From a virus, in the IMG/VR virus record IMGVR_UViG_3300032214_001486, positions 1 to 64,000 of that record: a DNA stretch of 64,000 nucleotides; one strand, given 5' to 3'. The translations under genes were made by a program, and so were the position numbers. The notes under the pieces were generated by a model. It had not been told where the DNA came from. It was given only the letters and a program-made list of their open reading frames with translations, and searched no databases. Below are positions 14,317-21,689 of this stretch, piece by piece. Each line of letters begins with the position of its first letter. Positions within the stretch are counted from its first letter, which is position 1.

Positions 14317-14602
14317 CTGTATCTCTGTATCCCGGCTCGCAGGCCCGTTGTCTGCGCCTATGGGGGATGGCCCCCTGCTGGTCGCGTGCGGTAATCGCGG
14401 ATCGTCGCCTTAGCGAAAGTAATGGCTGGGTACTGCTGCCTGTTCCAGCGGAGGTCGGCCTTATTGACCTGCTTTGGCCCCCCAGAGGGTGACCAAAAGA
14501 ATAAGGATTAGGTGGGTCACCCAGGGCCCATAAGTGTTTCGACGCACGGGGGTCGGCTTCGCCCACCGAGCGGGAGGGATACCCGCGAACGGGCCCCATT
14601 TT
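14317..14602 (+). other. Non-coding spacer between tRNA-Thr and tRNA-Leu
   Basis: I see no SD-led gene in these 286 bases. Short stems such as GGGTCACC/GGTGACC-like pieces occur, but no defined RNA class is apparent. Confidence 0.3.
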
Positions 14603-14684
<82 letters not shown>

Positions 14685-14714
14685 CTAACACCAAAAACAG
14701 CAAGGTATTACACA

Positions 14715-15248
14715 ATGCTGCCCCCTAACTTGAAGATCAATAGCTCCAACGTCGCCAAGGTCGCGGAGCTACGGTCATTCTTAGGTGCCGACCTGCCCGC
14801 GACGAATACCGACCTGCGGGAACCCCAAGCCGATCTGCTGACCGTCGCGGTCAGCAAGGCCACACAAGCCGGTCCCGGCGTGTTGGTCGATGACGTGGCC
14901 CTCGACGTGAAGGACGCTGACCTGGGCGTACATATCAAGTGGCGCCTGTCCCTGCTGGCCCAATTGGTAGGCAGGAAGGCGATTTTCCGCGTCGCCCTGG
15001 CATACCAGAGCGAAAGGGGCCCGATCTACGTCTACCGGGGCTCTGTTCTCGGTCTTATTGGGCCGCCTCAGCCGGATGGCGGTTTTGGCTTCGATGCTTC
15101 GTTTATCCCGCTGGGTGCAACCGTACCCCTCTCTGTGGATAAGCCCCCGCACTGGAACCCACGAGCAATCGCCTGTCAAAATCTGCTCGACAACCGCCCC
15201 GTGGGTATCTTCCCTGCCCTGTCGTGGTCGGGCCCCTGGCAAAGCTGA
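14715..15248 (+). CDS. Ham1/RdgB-family non-canonical purine NTP pyrophosphatase, 177 aa
   Basis: Family members remove dITP, XTP and related nucleotides from the pool. The N-terminus INSSNVAKVAELRSFLG matches the ATxNxxKxxE nucleotide-binding motif (with S for T). TDLREPQAD, then a conserved D-D pair (VLVDDVALDV, about residue 58) and FGFDASFIPLG (FGYDPIF in the family) follow in order. Length is near the usual 190-200 aa. ATG with AAGG about 10 nt upstream, just after tRNA-Leu. A link to modified or cleaned nucleotide pools fits the Nudix and thymidine kinase genes nearby. Confidence 0.83.
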   Translation: MLPPNLKINSSNVAKVAELRSFLGADLPATNTDLREPQADLLTVAVSKATQAGPGVLVDDVALDVKDADLGVHIKWRLSLLAQLVGRKAIFRVALAYQSERGPIYVYRGSVLGLIGPPQPDGGFGFDASFIPLGATVPLSVDKPPHWNPRAIACQNLLDNRPVGIFPALSWSGPWQS

Positions 15249-15285
15249 CGCCACCACCAACGCCATAGCCGACCTTGGAGAATAC

Positions 15286-16077
15286 ATGCACCCGTTGGAA
15301 CGAATTGGGGTAAATGTCCACATTAAGCCCTGGATGGATGCGGAGGCAGAGCGAGCCTGCCGGGACTTTTGGGGACAACGGGACTACGTTGGTGTGCGTT
15401 TTGAGCCCCCCTTGACGCCCGAGGAATTGCGAGATTTCCCGGTTTCGGGGTTTCCTGGGCGGCCTTATGTGTACTCCCACGCCAGCCCTCCGGCTTGGCG
15501 GTGGGACTGCACGGGCCCAAAGCATCGGCTCTCTGACGAAATCCAAGATCCGGCGCAATACGCCGACGTGTACTACCACAACCTAAGCTCCGCCCTGACC
15601 CTGGGGTTAAACAGCTTTGCGCTTAGCTCTGAGGGCGGGGCCCTGTTTGACTGGACCGGGGTTCAAGCCGCCGTGCAGGAGATTTTGACGATCTTGGGGC
15701 GCAGGGCGGTAGAGTTGTATATCTACGCCTCCGCGGGTTTTGCCGCCGAGAACGTCGATGCTGAGGGCAAGCCTGTTATGGAACCCAAGACGCATAGGGT
15801 GCTTTGCAGGGGGTACTCTGCCCCAAATTGCGAAACGGTGACCATCATGGAAACAGCCAACAGCCCAAAATCCAGCGACGACCCCGACAACGTGCTCGTG
15901 TTTGAGCTTCACTTCTGGGAACAGTGGAAGGCCGGGGGCGAAGATATGATGGAAGGCTTAGGGACATACCCGAAGCGGGCCTCAGCCTTCTTTCTCGGTT
16001 CCTTCACCGACACCGAGCAGGTACGGGGGCCATTGGAGGGTGGAACCCTTTTGCCCTTCCCGCCCGCGGCTGAATAA
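15286..16077 (+). CDS. Hypothetical protein, 263 aa
   Basis: ATG with TTGGAG upstream, 37 nt after the Ham1-like gene. A well-folded mixed alpha/beta sequence with many aromatic residues; three Cys are scattered. I see no catalytic signature. It may share a transcript with the pyrophosphatase. Followed by tRNA-Met after 8 nt. Confidence 0.65.
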   Translation: MHPLERIGVNVHIKPWMDAEAERACRDFWGQRDYVGVRFEPPLTPEELRDFPVSGFPGRPYVYSHASPPAWRWDCTGPKHRLSDEIQDPAQYADVYYHNLSSALTLGLNSFALSSEGGALFDWTGVQAAVQEILTILGRRAVELYIYASAGFAAENVDAEGKPVMEPKTHRVLCRGYSAPNCETVTIMETANSPKSSDDPDNVLVFELHFWEQWKAGGEDMMEGLGTYPKRASAFFLGSFTDTEQVRGPLEGGTLLPFPPAAE

Positions 16078-16085
16078 CGAATTAC

Positions 16086-16158
16086 GGGGCGGTAGCTCAG
16101 CGGTCAGAGCACCCGGCTCATAACCGGAGTGTCGTGGGTTCAATCCCCACCCGCCCTA
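16086..16158 (+). tRNA. tRNA-Met (anticodon CAT)
   Basis: Acceptor GGGGCGG pairs with CCGCCCT (one G-U), anticodon stem CCCGG/CCGGA with loop CTCATAA, T arm TTCAATC. Base-paired position 1 argues for an elongator-type tRNA; a lysidine-modified Ile tRNA with CAT cannot be ruled out. CCA is not encoded. Confidence 0.9.
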
Positions 16159-16385
16159 CTCTCCTTTTGCGGGGCAAGTGAACGGGGTAGACTCCAAGGA
16201 TTTATTGAATTCTTGCGACGGCTCTGGCCCGTCGAAACGGCTGCGTGTCTCTGTTCACAGTTGACGCAATCTGCGCGCAGCACGGTCAATACGGCATGTT
16301 CCGTCACCTTTTAGTCGTCAGGGATTAGACAGAAAGGGTCAATCCCCAAAAGGGACGCCTTCACCCCCCAGCCAAAGAGGCAAAC
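16159..16385 (+). other. Non-coding spacer in the RNA island
   Basis: No gene is apparent. A TTGACG at about 16261 lacks a good -10 at 16-18 bp. Nothing else stands out. Confidence 0.3.
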
Positions 16386-16679
16386 ATGAGCAAGGAAAGC
16401 CGTCAAAAGAAGGAAGTACGCCGCGCCAAGAAGGCCCTGCGCCACGCGGTCAAGCGGAAGCGCAGCGAGTATATCCAGGCCCGGATCAAGCTGCACCTCG
16501 ATTGTGTGGCCGTCGGCAAGCCGCCGCCGGGTTCCTCGGAGCGGACGGCGAACCGCCGCTTGTCGCAAGAGCAGCAGCATCGGGCCGCGGCGATCAAGGT
16601 CGCGGCGGCACCCGCCGTCGCCGGCCCCAGCCCCGGCGGGGTCAAGATCGACCTGACGCAAGCGCAGTCGGCCCGATAG
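16386..16679 (+). CDS. Small strongly basic protein, 97 aa
   Basis: ATG with AAGAGGCAAAC upstream. The first half is very rich in Lys and Arg (KKEVRRAKKALRHAVKRKR) and helical; the end is Ala/Pro-rich. Likely nucleic-acid binding from composition. Lies between tRNA-Met and a tRNA remnant. Confidence 0.65.
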   Translation: MSKESRQKKEVRRAKKALRHAVKRKRSEYIQARIKLHLDCVAVGKPPPGSSERTANRRLSQEQQHRAAAIKVAAAPAVAGPSPGGVKIDLTQAQSAR

Positions 16680-16683
16680 GCCC

Positions 16684-16724
16684 GGACAGTAGCTCAGCGG
16701 CAGGCGGGGTACAGCCCTCCCCGA
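16684..16724 (+). pseudogene. tRNA 5'-half remnant
   Basis: GGACAGTAGCTCAGCGGCAGG has the layout of an acceptor strand, TA, and D arm (GCTCAGCGGCAGGC), followed by GGGG...CCCC as a poor anticodon stem. No matching variable arm, T arm or acceptor 3' strand follows before tRNA-Lys. It looks like a decayed or truncated tRNA. Confidence 0.5.
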
Positions 16725-16745
16725 GAACAAAAGGGCTTTCCCTTT

Positions 16746-16817
<72 letters not shown>

Positions 16818-16821
<4 letters not shown>

Positions 16822-16869
16822 CTCCGCACCGCCGTTTCGCACCACTCCGCACCGCCATTTCGCACCACT
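16818..16869 (+). repeat. Two tandem 23-bp repeats after tRNA-Lys
   Basis: A 23-bp unit beginning ACCACTCCGCACCGCC occurs at 16818-16840 and 16841-16863 with one mismatch, followed by a partial third (ACCACT). The first copy starts at the tRNA discriminator base and CCA. Repeats at a tRNA 3' end can be traces of integration or slippage. Confidence 0.65.
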
Positions 16870-16880
16870 AAGGGGAGTCC

Positions 16881-17273
16881 ATGAGCCACGTTTTTGACGT
16901 GATGCTGGAAGGTATGTACGCTTACCCGGAAGAAACCTTCCGCTATTGGTCGAACACCAACCCGGACGAAATTTACAGGGTTTTGCAGGCCAACGGCTAT
17001 TGGCAAAAGTTCTACGAAGATGCCCTTCAGGTTATGCCGCGTGAGCGGGATTGGTTCTACGCGCTCAAAGACCGCAATCCTTGGTTCGACACAGACAAGG
17101 CCAAAGAATTGATCCGCTCCAAGGATGACTTGTACGTTGAGCGAGACTATATCGAATTCACCTTTCAGGTAGCCAAGGCGTTCATTCCGGGCTTATTGTG
17201 GCTGGACCTTCCGGTAGACACCGTGCCTGTTCTGAATTTCCACGCAAGCCAGCGGCTTACTGACGCTGTTTGA
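16881..17273 (+). CDS. Hypothetical protein, 130 aa
   Basis: ATG with AAGGGGAG upstream. The product is acidic and rich in aromatic residues (SHVFDVMLEGMYAYPEETFRYW), mostly helical, with a C-terminal hydrophobic stretch. No family recognised. Confidence 0.65.
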   Translation: MSHVFDVMLEGMYAYPEETFRYWSNTNPDEIYRVLQANGYWQKFYEDALQVMPRERDWFYALKDRNPWFDTDKAKELIRSKDDLYVERDYIEFTFQVAKAFIPGLLWLDLPVDTVPVLNFHASQRLTDAV

Positions 17274-17292
17274 CCCCGTACCCGGAGGCCCT

Positions 17293-17325
17293 ATGGGCAG
17301 TTTTAGCTGGCGCCGCGGACACTGA
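17293..17325 (+). CDS. Possible 10-codon micro-ORF
   Basis: GGAGG at 17284-17288 is followed at ideal distance by ATG at 17293; the frame reads MGSFSWRRGH and stops at TGA. The strong SD is the only support. It could be a leader peptide or simply chance in a 400-nt non-coding stretch. Confidence 0.3.
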   Translation: MGSFSWRRGH

Positions 17326-17398
17326 GGTTGTTCTCTCCCCCTCTTGATCTCGGCCGCGCAAGCTACGCGGACGTACTCTCTTGACGGCTAACTGCGTA

Positions 17399-17412
17399 GG
17401 TCGGCGCCGACC
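17399..17412. promoter_or_regulatory. 14-bp perfect palindrome
   Basis: GGTCGGCGCCGACC reads the same on both strands. It lies in the non-coding stretch before the terminator and might be a dimeric-protein site. No other support. Confidence 0.3.
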
Positions 17413-17459
17413 CGCACAGACTCCGCATATTCAGGCCGCACCGTAGGGCGGCAGGCTTT

Positions 17460-17489
17460 GTCCCCACCTGAGAGCAACGGGGGCTTTTT
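17460..17489 (+). terminator. Intrinsic terminator
   Basis: GTCCCC (17460-17465) pairs with GGGGGC (17479-17484), followed by TTTTT and a second T-run at about 17492-17496. A GGGGGCGCCCCC palindrome follows. It separates the 16881 gene from the tRNA-Gln promoter. Confidence 0.65.
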
Positions 17490-17587
17490 CCGTTTTTGGG
17501 GGCGCCCCCGCGATTGACCGCTATCTACACGCGCGCCTGTCCGCGATGGGGGCCAACTGGCCTTTTTGACTTTTTCGTGCCGACCAC

Positions 17588-17616
17588 TTGACAAGCGGCA
17601 ACCCCCAGGTTATCCT
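17588..17616 (+). promoter_or_regulatory. Promoter TTGACA-17-TATCCT for tRNA-Gln
   Basis: The -35 TTGACA (17588-17593), spacer starting AGCGGCAAC and ending GGT, and -10 TATCCT (17611-17616). A second, weaker CTCGGCAAA element with TATATT lies near 17670-17692, partly inside the stem described next. Confidence 0.75.
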
Positions 17617-17627
17617 GTCGGGGTAGC

Positions 17628-17683
17628 CCGCGTTTGCCCCCTGTGCTCTCTCTGTTCACTCCGTCAACGCTCGGCAAACGCGG
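17628..17683 (+). other. 11-bp perfect stem in the tRNA-Gln leader
   Basis: CCGCGTTTGCC (17628-17638) pairs perfectly with GGCAAACGCGG (17673-17683) around a 34-nt pyrimidine-rich loop. It lies between the promoter and the tRNA 5' end and may guide 5' processing or form a small RNA. Confidence 0.5.
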
Positions 17684-17690
17684 ACTATAT

Positions 17691-17766
17691 TGGGGTGTAG
17701 TGCAATTGGCAGCACATCGGACTTTGACTCCGAATGTTCCAGGTTCGAGTCCTGGCACCCCAACCA
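17691..17766 (+). tRNA. tRNA-Gln (anticodon TTG)
   Basis: Acceptor TGGGGTG pairs with CACCCCA; anticodon stem TCGGA/TCCGA with loop CTTTGAC; T arm TTCGAGT. CCA is encoded (17764-17766). Confidence 0.95.
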
Positions 17767-17813
17767 TTTCTACCTTGTCGGTACTGCGTGCTGATTGACG
17801 GGAGAGCCAGATA

Positions 17814-18188
17814 ATGTCTTGTTCCCTCTGTAAGCGCCGCGGACACAACAAGGCGACGTGCGCGCGTAACACAGAAAAAATCGCAAGCGATGAAAACAAG
17901 CACAAGGAAATACGGTCGGCGCTGGGCACTAAGCCGGACACCGAGATTGCGCGAGACTTTGGCGTTTCCCGACAATGGGTGTTCAGGTTGCGTCAACGGT
18001 GGAAGATCCCGTTATCGTTTGACGCAAGCAACCCGGAGCGGTATCATCCGGGGATTATGGCGCGGCTGGGCGTCGATCCAGATGCCGAGGTTGCGCGAGA
18101 CTATGGCATTTCTCCGCAACGGATAGCTCACCTGCGTCAAGAGCGGAAAATCCCGGCGCCCCCGAAAAAGCAAAAGAGCGAAACCTAA
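17814..18188 (+). CDS. Zinc-knuckle plus HTH-repeat protein, 124 aa
   Basis: The N-terminus CSLCKRRGHNKATC is a CX2CX4HX4C zinc knuckle. Two repeats follow (about residues 30-68 and 75-112), each with a helix-turn-helix pattern: DTEIARDFGVSRQWVFRLRQ and DAEVARDYGISPQRIAHLRQ, ending KIP. This suggests a sequence-specific DNA- or RNA-binding regulator. ATG with GGGAGAG upstream. The next gene is a larger relative with two knuckles and more HTH units. The combination is not one I can assign to a named family. Confidence 0.75.
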   Translation: MSCSLCKRRGHNKATCARNTEKIASDENKHKEIRSALGTKPDTEIARDFGVSRQWVFRLRQRWKIPLSFDASNPERYHPGIMARLGVDPDAEVARDYGISPQRIAHLRQERKIPAPPKKQKSET

Positions 18189-18244
18189 GCGCAATAGCAT
18201 AGCAGCAATAGCAGCACCAAATAGCAGACCCCATAGGTGAGAAG

Positions 18245-19141
18245 ATGCAAGCCCCAAAAGAGCGGATCAATCTGTGTTCCTCCTGCGGAGCGCGGGACCA
18301 CAATGCGTGGACCTGCACGCAGCGCGCGTCAAAGTACGCGCAGGCTCTCCCCCTGCTGGCTTCGCACACCAATCAAGAAATTGCGGAAAAGCTGGGCGTG
18401 TCGTTGTCTAACGTCCCTTGGTGGCGGAAGAAGGCGGGTATTCCGCGCCCGCAGCCGCCCCAGCCGCCCCAGCCGCGGCAAACGGCCTGCTCTGCCTGCG
18501 ACCAGCGGGGGCACAATTCGCGGACTTGCCCACAAGGCCCGACGAGATACGCGCAGGCTTTCCCCCTGTTCGCTTCGCACACCAATCAGGAAATTGTGGA
18601 TAAGCTGGGTATCCCGCTCTCCACCGTCGAGTATTGGCGTGGGAAGGCGGGTATTCCCCAACCGTTGCCCGTTAAGCCCCCGCCGCAGCTTACGGACTTG
18701 GAGAGTAAATACCCCGGCCTCGCGGCAAGGCTGGGCACGGAAGCCGACTCGGACCTGGGCCGCGCTTACGGGCTCAGCCGGCAGCGGATACAACAGCTTC
18801 GCCTACAGCGGGCTATCCCGTCTGTGGTCGTCCCGATCACCCCGGAGATCATCGCCCTGCTGGGCACCATCCCCGACACTGAGATCCACGAACGCTACCC
18901 GCAAATTTCCGTCTATCGGCTGCATCGTGCTCGGCAGGCCCGCAATATCCCCACGGCTGTCCTGCCTTATGAGCAAGCCGTCAAGGAGCGGCTGGAGAAC
19001 GCAAAGGATCAACTCGGGGTCGTTCCTGACAAGCGGATTGCGAAAGCCTTGAAGGTTCACGTCGAGACTGTGGCCCGCTACCGGAAAAAGCTCAATATCG
19101 CCCCCGTGCGGCGCGGAGGCAGGGCCCGTGCCCAAGCCTAA
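18245..19141 (+). CDS. Protein with two zinc knuckles and five HTH-like repeats, 298 aa
   Basis: Two CCHC knuckles (CSSCGARDHNAWTC near residue 11, CSACDQRGHNSRTC near 81) each precede an HTH unit containing LASHTNQEI or FASHTNQEI and KLG...W...KAGIP. Three more divergent units follow (around LGTEADSDLGRAYGLSRQ, LGTIPDTEIHERYPQISV and LGVVPDKRIAKALKVHVE). The two knuckle-plus-HTH modules are very similar in DNA as well, indicating a fairly recent duplication. Probably a modular nucleic-acid-binding regulator and paralogue of the gene at 17814. GGTGAG precedes the ATG. Confidence 0.75.
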   Translation: MQAPKERINLCSSCGARDHNAWTCTQRASKYAQALPLLASHTNQEIAEKLGVSLSNVPWWRKKAGIPRPQPPQPPQPRQTACSACDQRGHNSRTCPQGPTRYAQAFPLFASHTNQEIVDKLGIPLSTVEYWRGKAGIPQPLPVKPPPQLTDLESKYPGLAARLGTEADSDLGRAYGLSRQRIQQLRLQRAIPSVVVPITPEIIALLGTIPDTEIHERYPQISVYRLHRARQARNIPTAVLPYEQAVKERLENAKDQLGVVPDKRIAKALKVHVETVARYRKKLNIAPVRRGGRARAQA

Positions 19142-19421
19142 CAAGCCCCTGGCGCTCGCCGCCGGCCGACTGCTATCTGCGGCTGAATTTGAGCAGCTAC
19201 GGGCAAACTATAACGAGGCGCACGCGCAGACCTGCGCCCGCATGGACGAATGGGCCGCCGTTAGTGCCCAGGCCGCGGAGGCTTTTAGGCGGTACTCCGA
19301 GGCCGCGCAGGTCCGCGACGCATTGTTTGATCAGCTTGAAGCCGCGCGGGAAGCCTTGGCCTTGGCGGTCTACGCGGAACAGCAAAGAATGAGGAAAGGG
19401 CAAGATGACCAAGAACAATAA
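19128..19421 (+). CDS. Coiled-coil-like small protein, 97 aa
   Basis: GTG start overlapping the end of the preceding gene by 14 nt, with GGAGG upstream. The product is almost all helix, rich in Ala, Glu and Arg with heptad spacing (EFEQLRANYNEAHAQTCARMDEW). It overlaps the next gene too. Unknown function. Confidence 0.65.
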   Translation: MPKPNKPLALAAGRLLSAAEFEQLRANYNEAHAQTCARMDEWAAVSAQAAEAFRRYSEAAQVRDALFDQLEAAREALALAVYAEQQRMRKGQDDQEQ

Positions 19422-19860
19422 GCGGCGTGAATTTCTCCCCCTGGTCCCCCTCGACACCCCGGAACAATGGGTAGCGCAGGCGATCCGCCTTTACGGCTTG
19501 ACCTACAATTTCATGTTCTCCCCAACCCCATCTGAGTACCGGCGCCTGGAAAAGAGGCTCGCGCAGCTAAAAATGAGCACACCGGAACAATACAAGACGG
19601 GCGTTCACCTCATCGGGCCCGGCGCGGCCCACCTGGGAGAAGATATTTTTGTGGCCGATGGTGTATTGACGCACTATATCCACCTTGATTGTCCTCGATG
19701 CAACAAAGCCGGTCTTATCGCCCGCGACAAGACTCTGTTCGCGGAGGCGGAGACAAAACGCTGGTGTACGAAGTGCAATCAATTTGTGTCGCCGTGGCCG
19801 CGGTGGAAGCCGACAGTGACGCTTCTACCGTTGTCGGAGGAGGACCATGAGCCGAAGTGA
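19405..19860 (+). CDS. Hypothetical protein with a zinc ribbon, 151 aa
   Basis: ATG overlapping the previous gene by 17 nt, GGGCAAG upstream. A four-Cys zinc ribbon is seen in the C-terminal half: CPRCNK (about residue 96) and CTKCNQ (about 122). The N-terminal half has a helical YRRLEKRLAQLKM stretch. Probably nucleic-acid or protein binding. Confidence 0.68.
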   Translation: MTKNNKRREFLPLVPLDTPEQWVAQAIRLYGLTYNFMFSPTPSEYRRLEKRLAQLKMSTPEQYKTGVHLIGPGAAHLGEDIFVADGVLTHYIHLDCPRCNKAGLIARDKTLFAEAETKRWCTKCNQFVSPWPRWKPTVTLLPLSEEDHEPK

Positions 19861-20050
19861 CCGGAGTAATCTTCTCTTAGCCCTCACGGGGCTTTTCTTC
19901 TTCGCCGTACTGATCATTCCGGTCGGGGCCCTGACCGTAGCGGTCTATTCTGTGTCGGGTTCTGCTGGCTCCGTATTCCTACTCATTGTTCTCGCGGCGT
20001 TCCTGTTCGCATGGGTTTGGGCGTGGAAGGCGCCGATCAAGGGGGTCTAA
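19847..20050 (+). CDS. Small two-span membrane protein, 67 aa
   Basis: ATG with GGAGGAGGACC upstream, overlapping the previous gene by 14 nt. Two hydrophobic segments (residues about 8-31 and 39-60) separated by a short Ser/Gly turn predict an inner-membrane hairpin. A holin role is possible but the gene sits among regulatory genes rather than lysis genes. Confidence 0.7.
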   Translation: MSRSDRSNLLLALTGLFFFAVLIIPVGALTVAVYSVSGSAGSVFLLIVLAAFLFAWVWAWKAPIKGV

Positions 20051-20803
20051 ATGACATTGGATCTAAACACCGTCCGCTTTGGGCGGGGCCTGCACCGCAA
20101 GCGGACTGAAATTACCGGCGACAGAGATATGTGCATCATGGAGGCTGTGGCCCTTTTTGCGGGCGAACCTTGGAGTGATTACCCCGCGTGCGCTTCGCCG
20201 GTTATCTCTGCGTTTCTTCGCTCTTGGCAGGATGAATTGTCAGACGAGGAACGAGATCGCCTTCTGCCCGCGTCCGTGTGGGTTCCCCGTTTGATTGGGT
20301 CGGCAAAAACTATAGGCGTAGAGCGGCAGCGGGGTTACATGCTGGCGGATTGGTTAGCCCGCATCTATACGCAAGCGTGGCTGAACACTGATCCAAGGTA
20401 TGCAGACTTAGGCCGGACCTTGCCGAAGGTTACTGACGGGCCCACTTGGGACGAGGCCATCGCTGTTCTTAGTGAGGCTTATCGCCAGATCACCGCGGCA
20501 CCGCCCCCCAATTCTCTGCCCTTGCCTGTTAGCGCAAGGCAAGGAATTTGGGGTGTGTGGGGGCGCACCGGAGTCAAAGCGGTGAAAAGCACACTAAACC
20601 GCTATGAATACCTGGGCCCGTCCCCGCATACCTTAAACGTCCCTACCGATCTCCAAGTACCGTTCATGGCTGCTGCCCTTGTTCCGGCCCCGCCGACCCC
20701 GGAAATGCCCCTGCCCCTGCCGGTTATCCCCGATCAGCTACTCCGGCCGTTGCAGGATAGTGTGCTCAACCTTCTGGATCGACTGCTGAACGTGCAGGAT
20801 TGA
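20051..20803 (+). CDS. Conserved-looking hypothetical protein, 250 aa
   Basis: ATG directly after the previous stop, with GGGG upstream. The N-terminal 80 residues contain MCIMEAVALFAGEPWSDYP and ACASPVISAFLRSWQDEL; I recall similar stretches in other phage and actinobacterial proteins of unknown role but cannot name a family. The C-terminal third is Pro-rich with a hydrophobic end. The stop TGA is inside the next promoter's -35. Confidence 0.68.
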   Translation: MTLDLNTVRFGRGLHRKRTEITGDRDMCIMEAVALFAGEPWSDYPACASPVISAFLRSWQDELSDEERDRLLPASVWVPRLIGSAKTIGVERQRGYMLADWLARIYTQAWLNTDPRYADLGRTLPKVTDGPTWDEAIAVLSEAYRQITAAPPPNSLPLPVSARQGIWGVWGRTGVKAVKSTLNRYEYLGPSPHTLNVPTDLQVPFMAAALVPAPPTPEMPLPLPVIPDQLLRPLQDSVLNLLDRLLNVQD

Positions 20804-20828
20804 CAACCGGCAACTCACGGGTTAGGGG
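20800..20828 (+). promoter_or_regulatory. Promoter TTGACA-17-TAGGGG overlapping a stop codon
   Basis: The -35 TTGACA (20800-20805) contains the TGA of the upstream gene; the spacer starts ACCGGCAAC and ends GGGT; -10 TAGGGG (20823-20828). It drives the FGE-like locus. Confidence 0.76.
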
Positions 20829-20854
20829 TTTGTACTCCCACCACGAGGCCGTCT

Positions 20855-21403
20855 ATGGGGAATAATAAAATCCAAGTGTGCGATCAGGTTACCAACGCTG
20901 AATATCGGCGGTTCCGACCGGGCCATGTGTTCCCTTCGCACCACGAAAACAAGCCCGTGGTCAACGTCACTTACAACGACGCGATGGCCTATGCTCAATG
21001 GCTTTCCCGGTCCACCGGGGAGCAATACCGGCTGATCACTGAGTCTGAGCGGTTGGAGGCTGAGTCTACTTTTGTCGCTGATTTCTCAAAGCACCCGCTA
21101 CCTGAGATGCCCGACGTGGGCGCGTTTGGGCACAACGCCGAGGGGGTAACCGGGCTGCTCGGGGTCACCTACGATTGGTGCCTGGACCCGGAGGATATGC
21201 ACAAGGTACTTGCCGGATGGGCCGCCCTCCCGGCCCCGGCCCCGGCCCCGCAGCCCGCCGCAGCCCCGCAGCCGGCCGCGGGCTTTGCGGGCCCGTCCCT
21301 TATGTCCACTCTGCTTCGCTTGCGGGCTGAGCAGTCTAAGCTGACCGAGGAAATCGCCGCCATTGAAGCCGCGCAGGCTATTTGGGCAAAGTACAATGGT
21401 TAA
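20855..21403 (+). CDS. FGE-sulfatase / C-type-lectin-fold protein, N-terminal part, 182 aa
   Basis: Residues 10-62 match the start of formylglycine-generating-enzyme-like domains: VTNAEYRRF, then PVVNVTYNDAMAYAQWLS, then YRLITESERLEAE. VTYDWCLDPED (about residue 108) matches the WEWCxD region. In place of the usual following RGG...GFRLVR segment there is a Pro/Ala linker, a helical coil and a stop. That missing C-terminal segment occurs three times in the next two frames. Such folds are common in phage receptor-binding and diversity-generated proteins. No catalytic Cys pair of true FGE is evident. Confidence 0.72.
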   Translation: MGNNKIQVCDQVTNAEYRRFRPGHVFPSHHENKPVVNVTYNDAMAYAQWLSRSTGEQYRLITESERLEAESTFVADFSKHPLPEMPDVGAFGHNAEGVTGLLGVTYDWCLDPEDMHKVLAGWAALPAPAPAPQPAAAPQPAAGFAGPSLMSTLLRLRAEQSKLTEEIAAIEAAQAIWAKYNG

Positions 21404-21680
21404 ACTTTGGCGAGTCCGTCGGGGCGGTGACGCGCTCAGTAACTTAATTGGCCGCCATCGCGGTTACTCAGAACCCACCGAGTGCAATTCGTGTACGGGT
21501 ATCCGTCTGGTCCGAAACAAAAAGACGAACAAGGGGAAAGCAGAGAAGGTAAAGCAACGCCCCAGCCGCGGTGGAGATTGGGTTAGCATGGATGCGAGCG
21601 TTGTTTACGGCCGCAGCTTGGAGGACGGGGCCTATGGGCTGCTGGGTATCCGGCTGGTCCGCGTTCTCCCCGACCCGTGA
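21396..21680 (+). CDS. Two tandem FGE/lectin-type C-terminal segments, 94 aa
   Basis: The ATG overlaps the TAA of the FGE-like gene (ATGGTTAA), so it should be translated by coupling. The product holds two copies of the C-terminal FGE signature: VRRGGDALSN ending TGIRLVR, and RGGDWVSMD ending LGIRLVRVLPDP, joined by a Lys-rich linker. The segment bodies differ strongly while ends are conserved. It could pair with the upstream polypeptide to complete the fold. Confidence 0.65.
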   Translation: MVKLWRVRRGGDALSNLIGRHRGYSEPTECNSCTGIRLVRNKKTNKGKAEKVKQRPSRGGDWVSMDASVVYGRSLEDGAYGLLGIRLVRVLPDP

Positions 21681-21689
21681 GCACGGCCC

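Noticed and set aside
16255-16300. Promoter at TTGACG near 16261
   Set aside because: The only TA-containing candidate is 19 bp away and does not fit the pattern; no clear gene start needs it.
19847-20050. Holin assignment for the two-span membrane protein
   Set aside because: Topology alone is not specific, and better lysis candidates lie near 47-49 kb.
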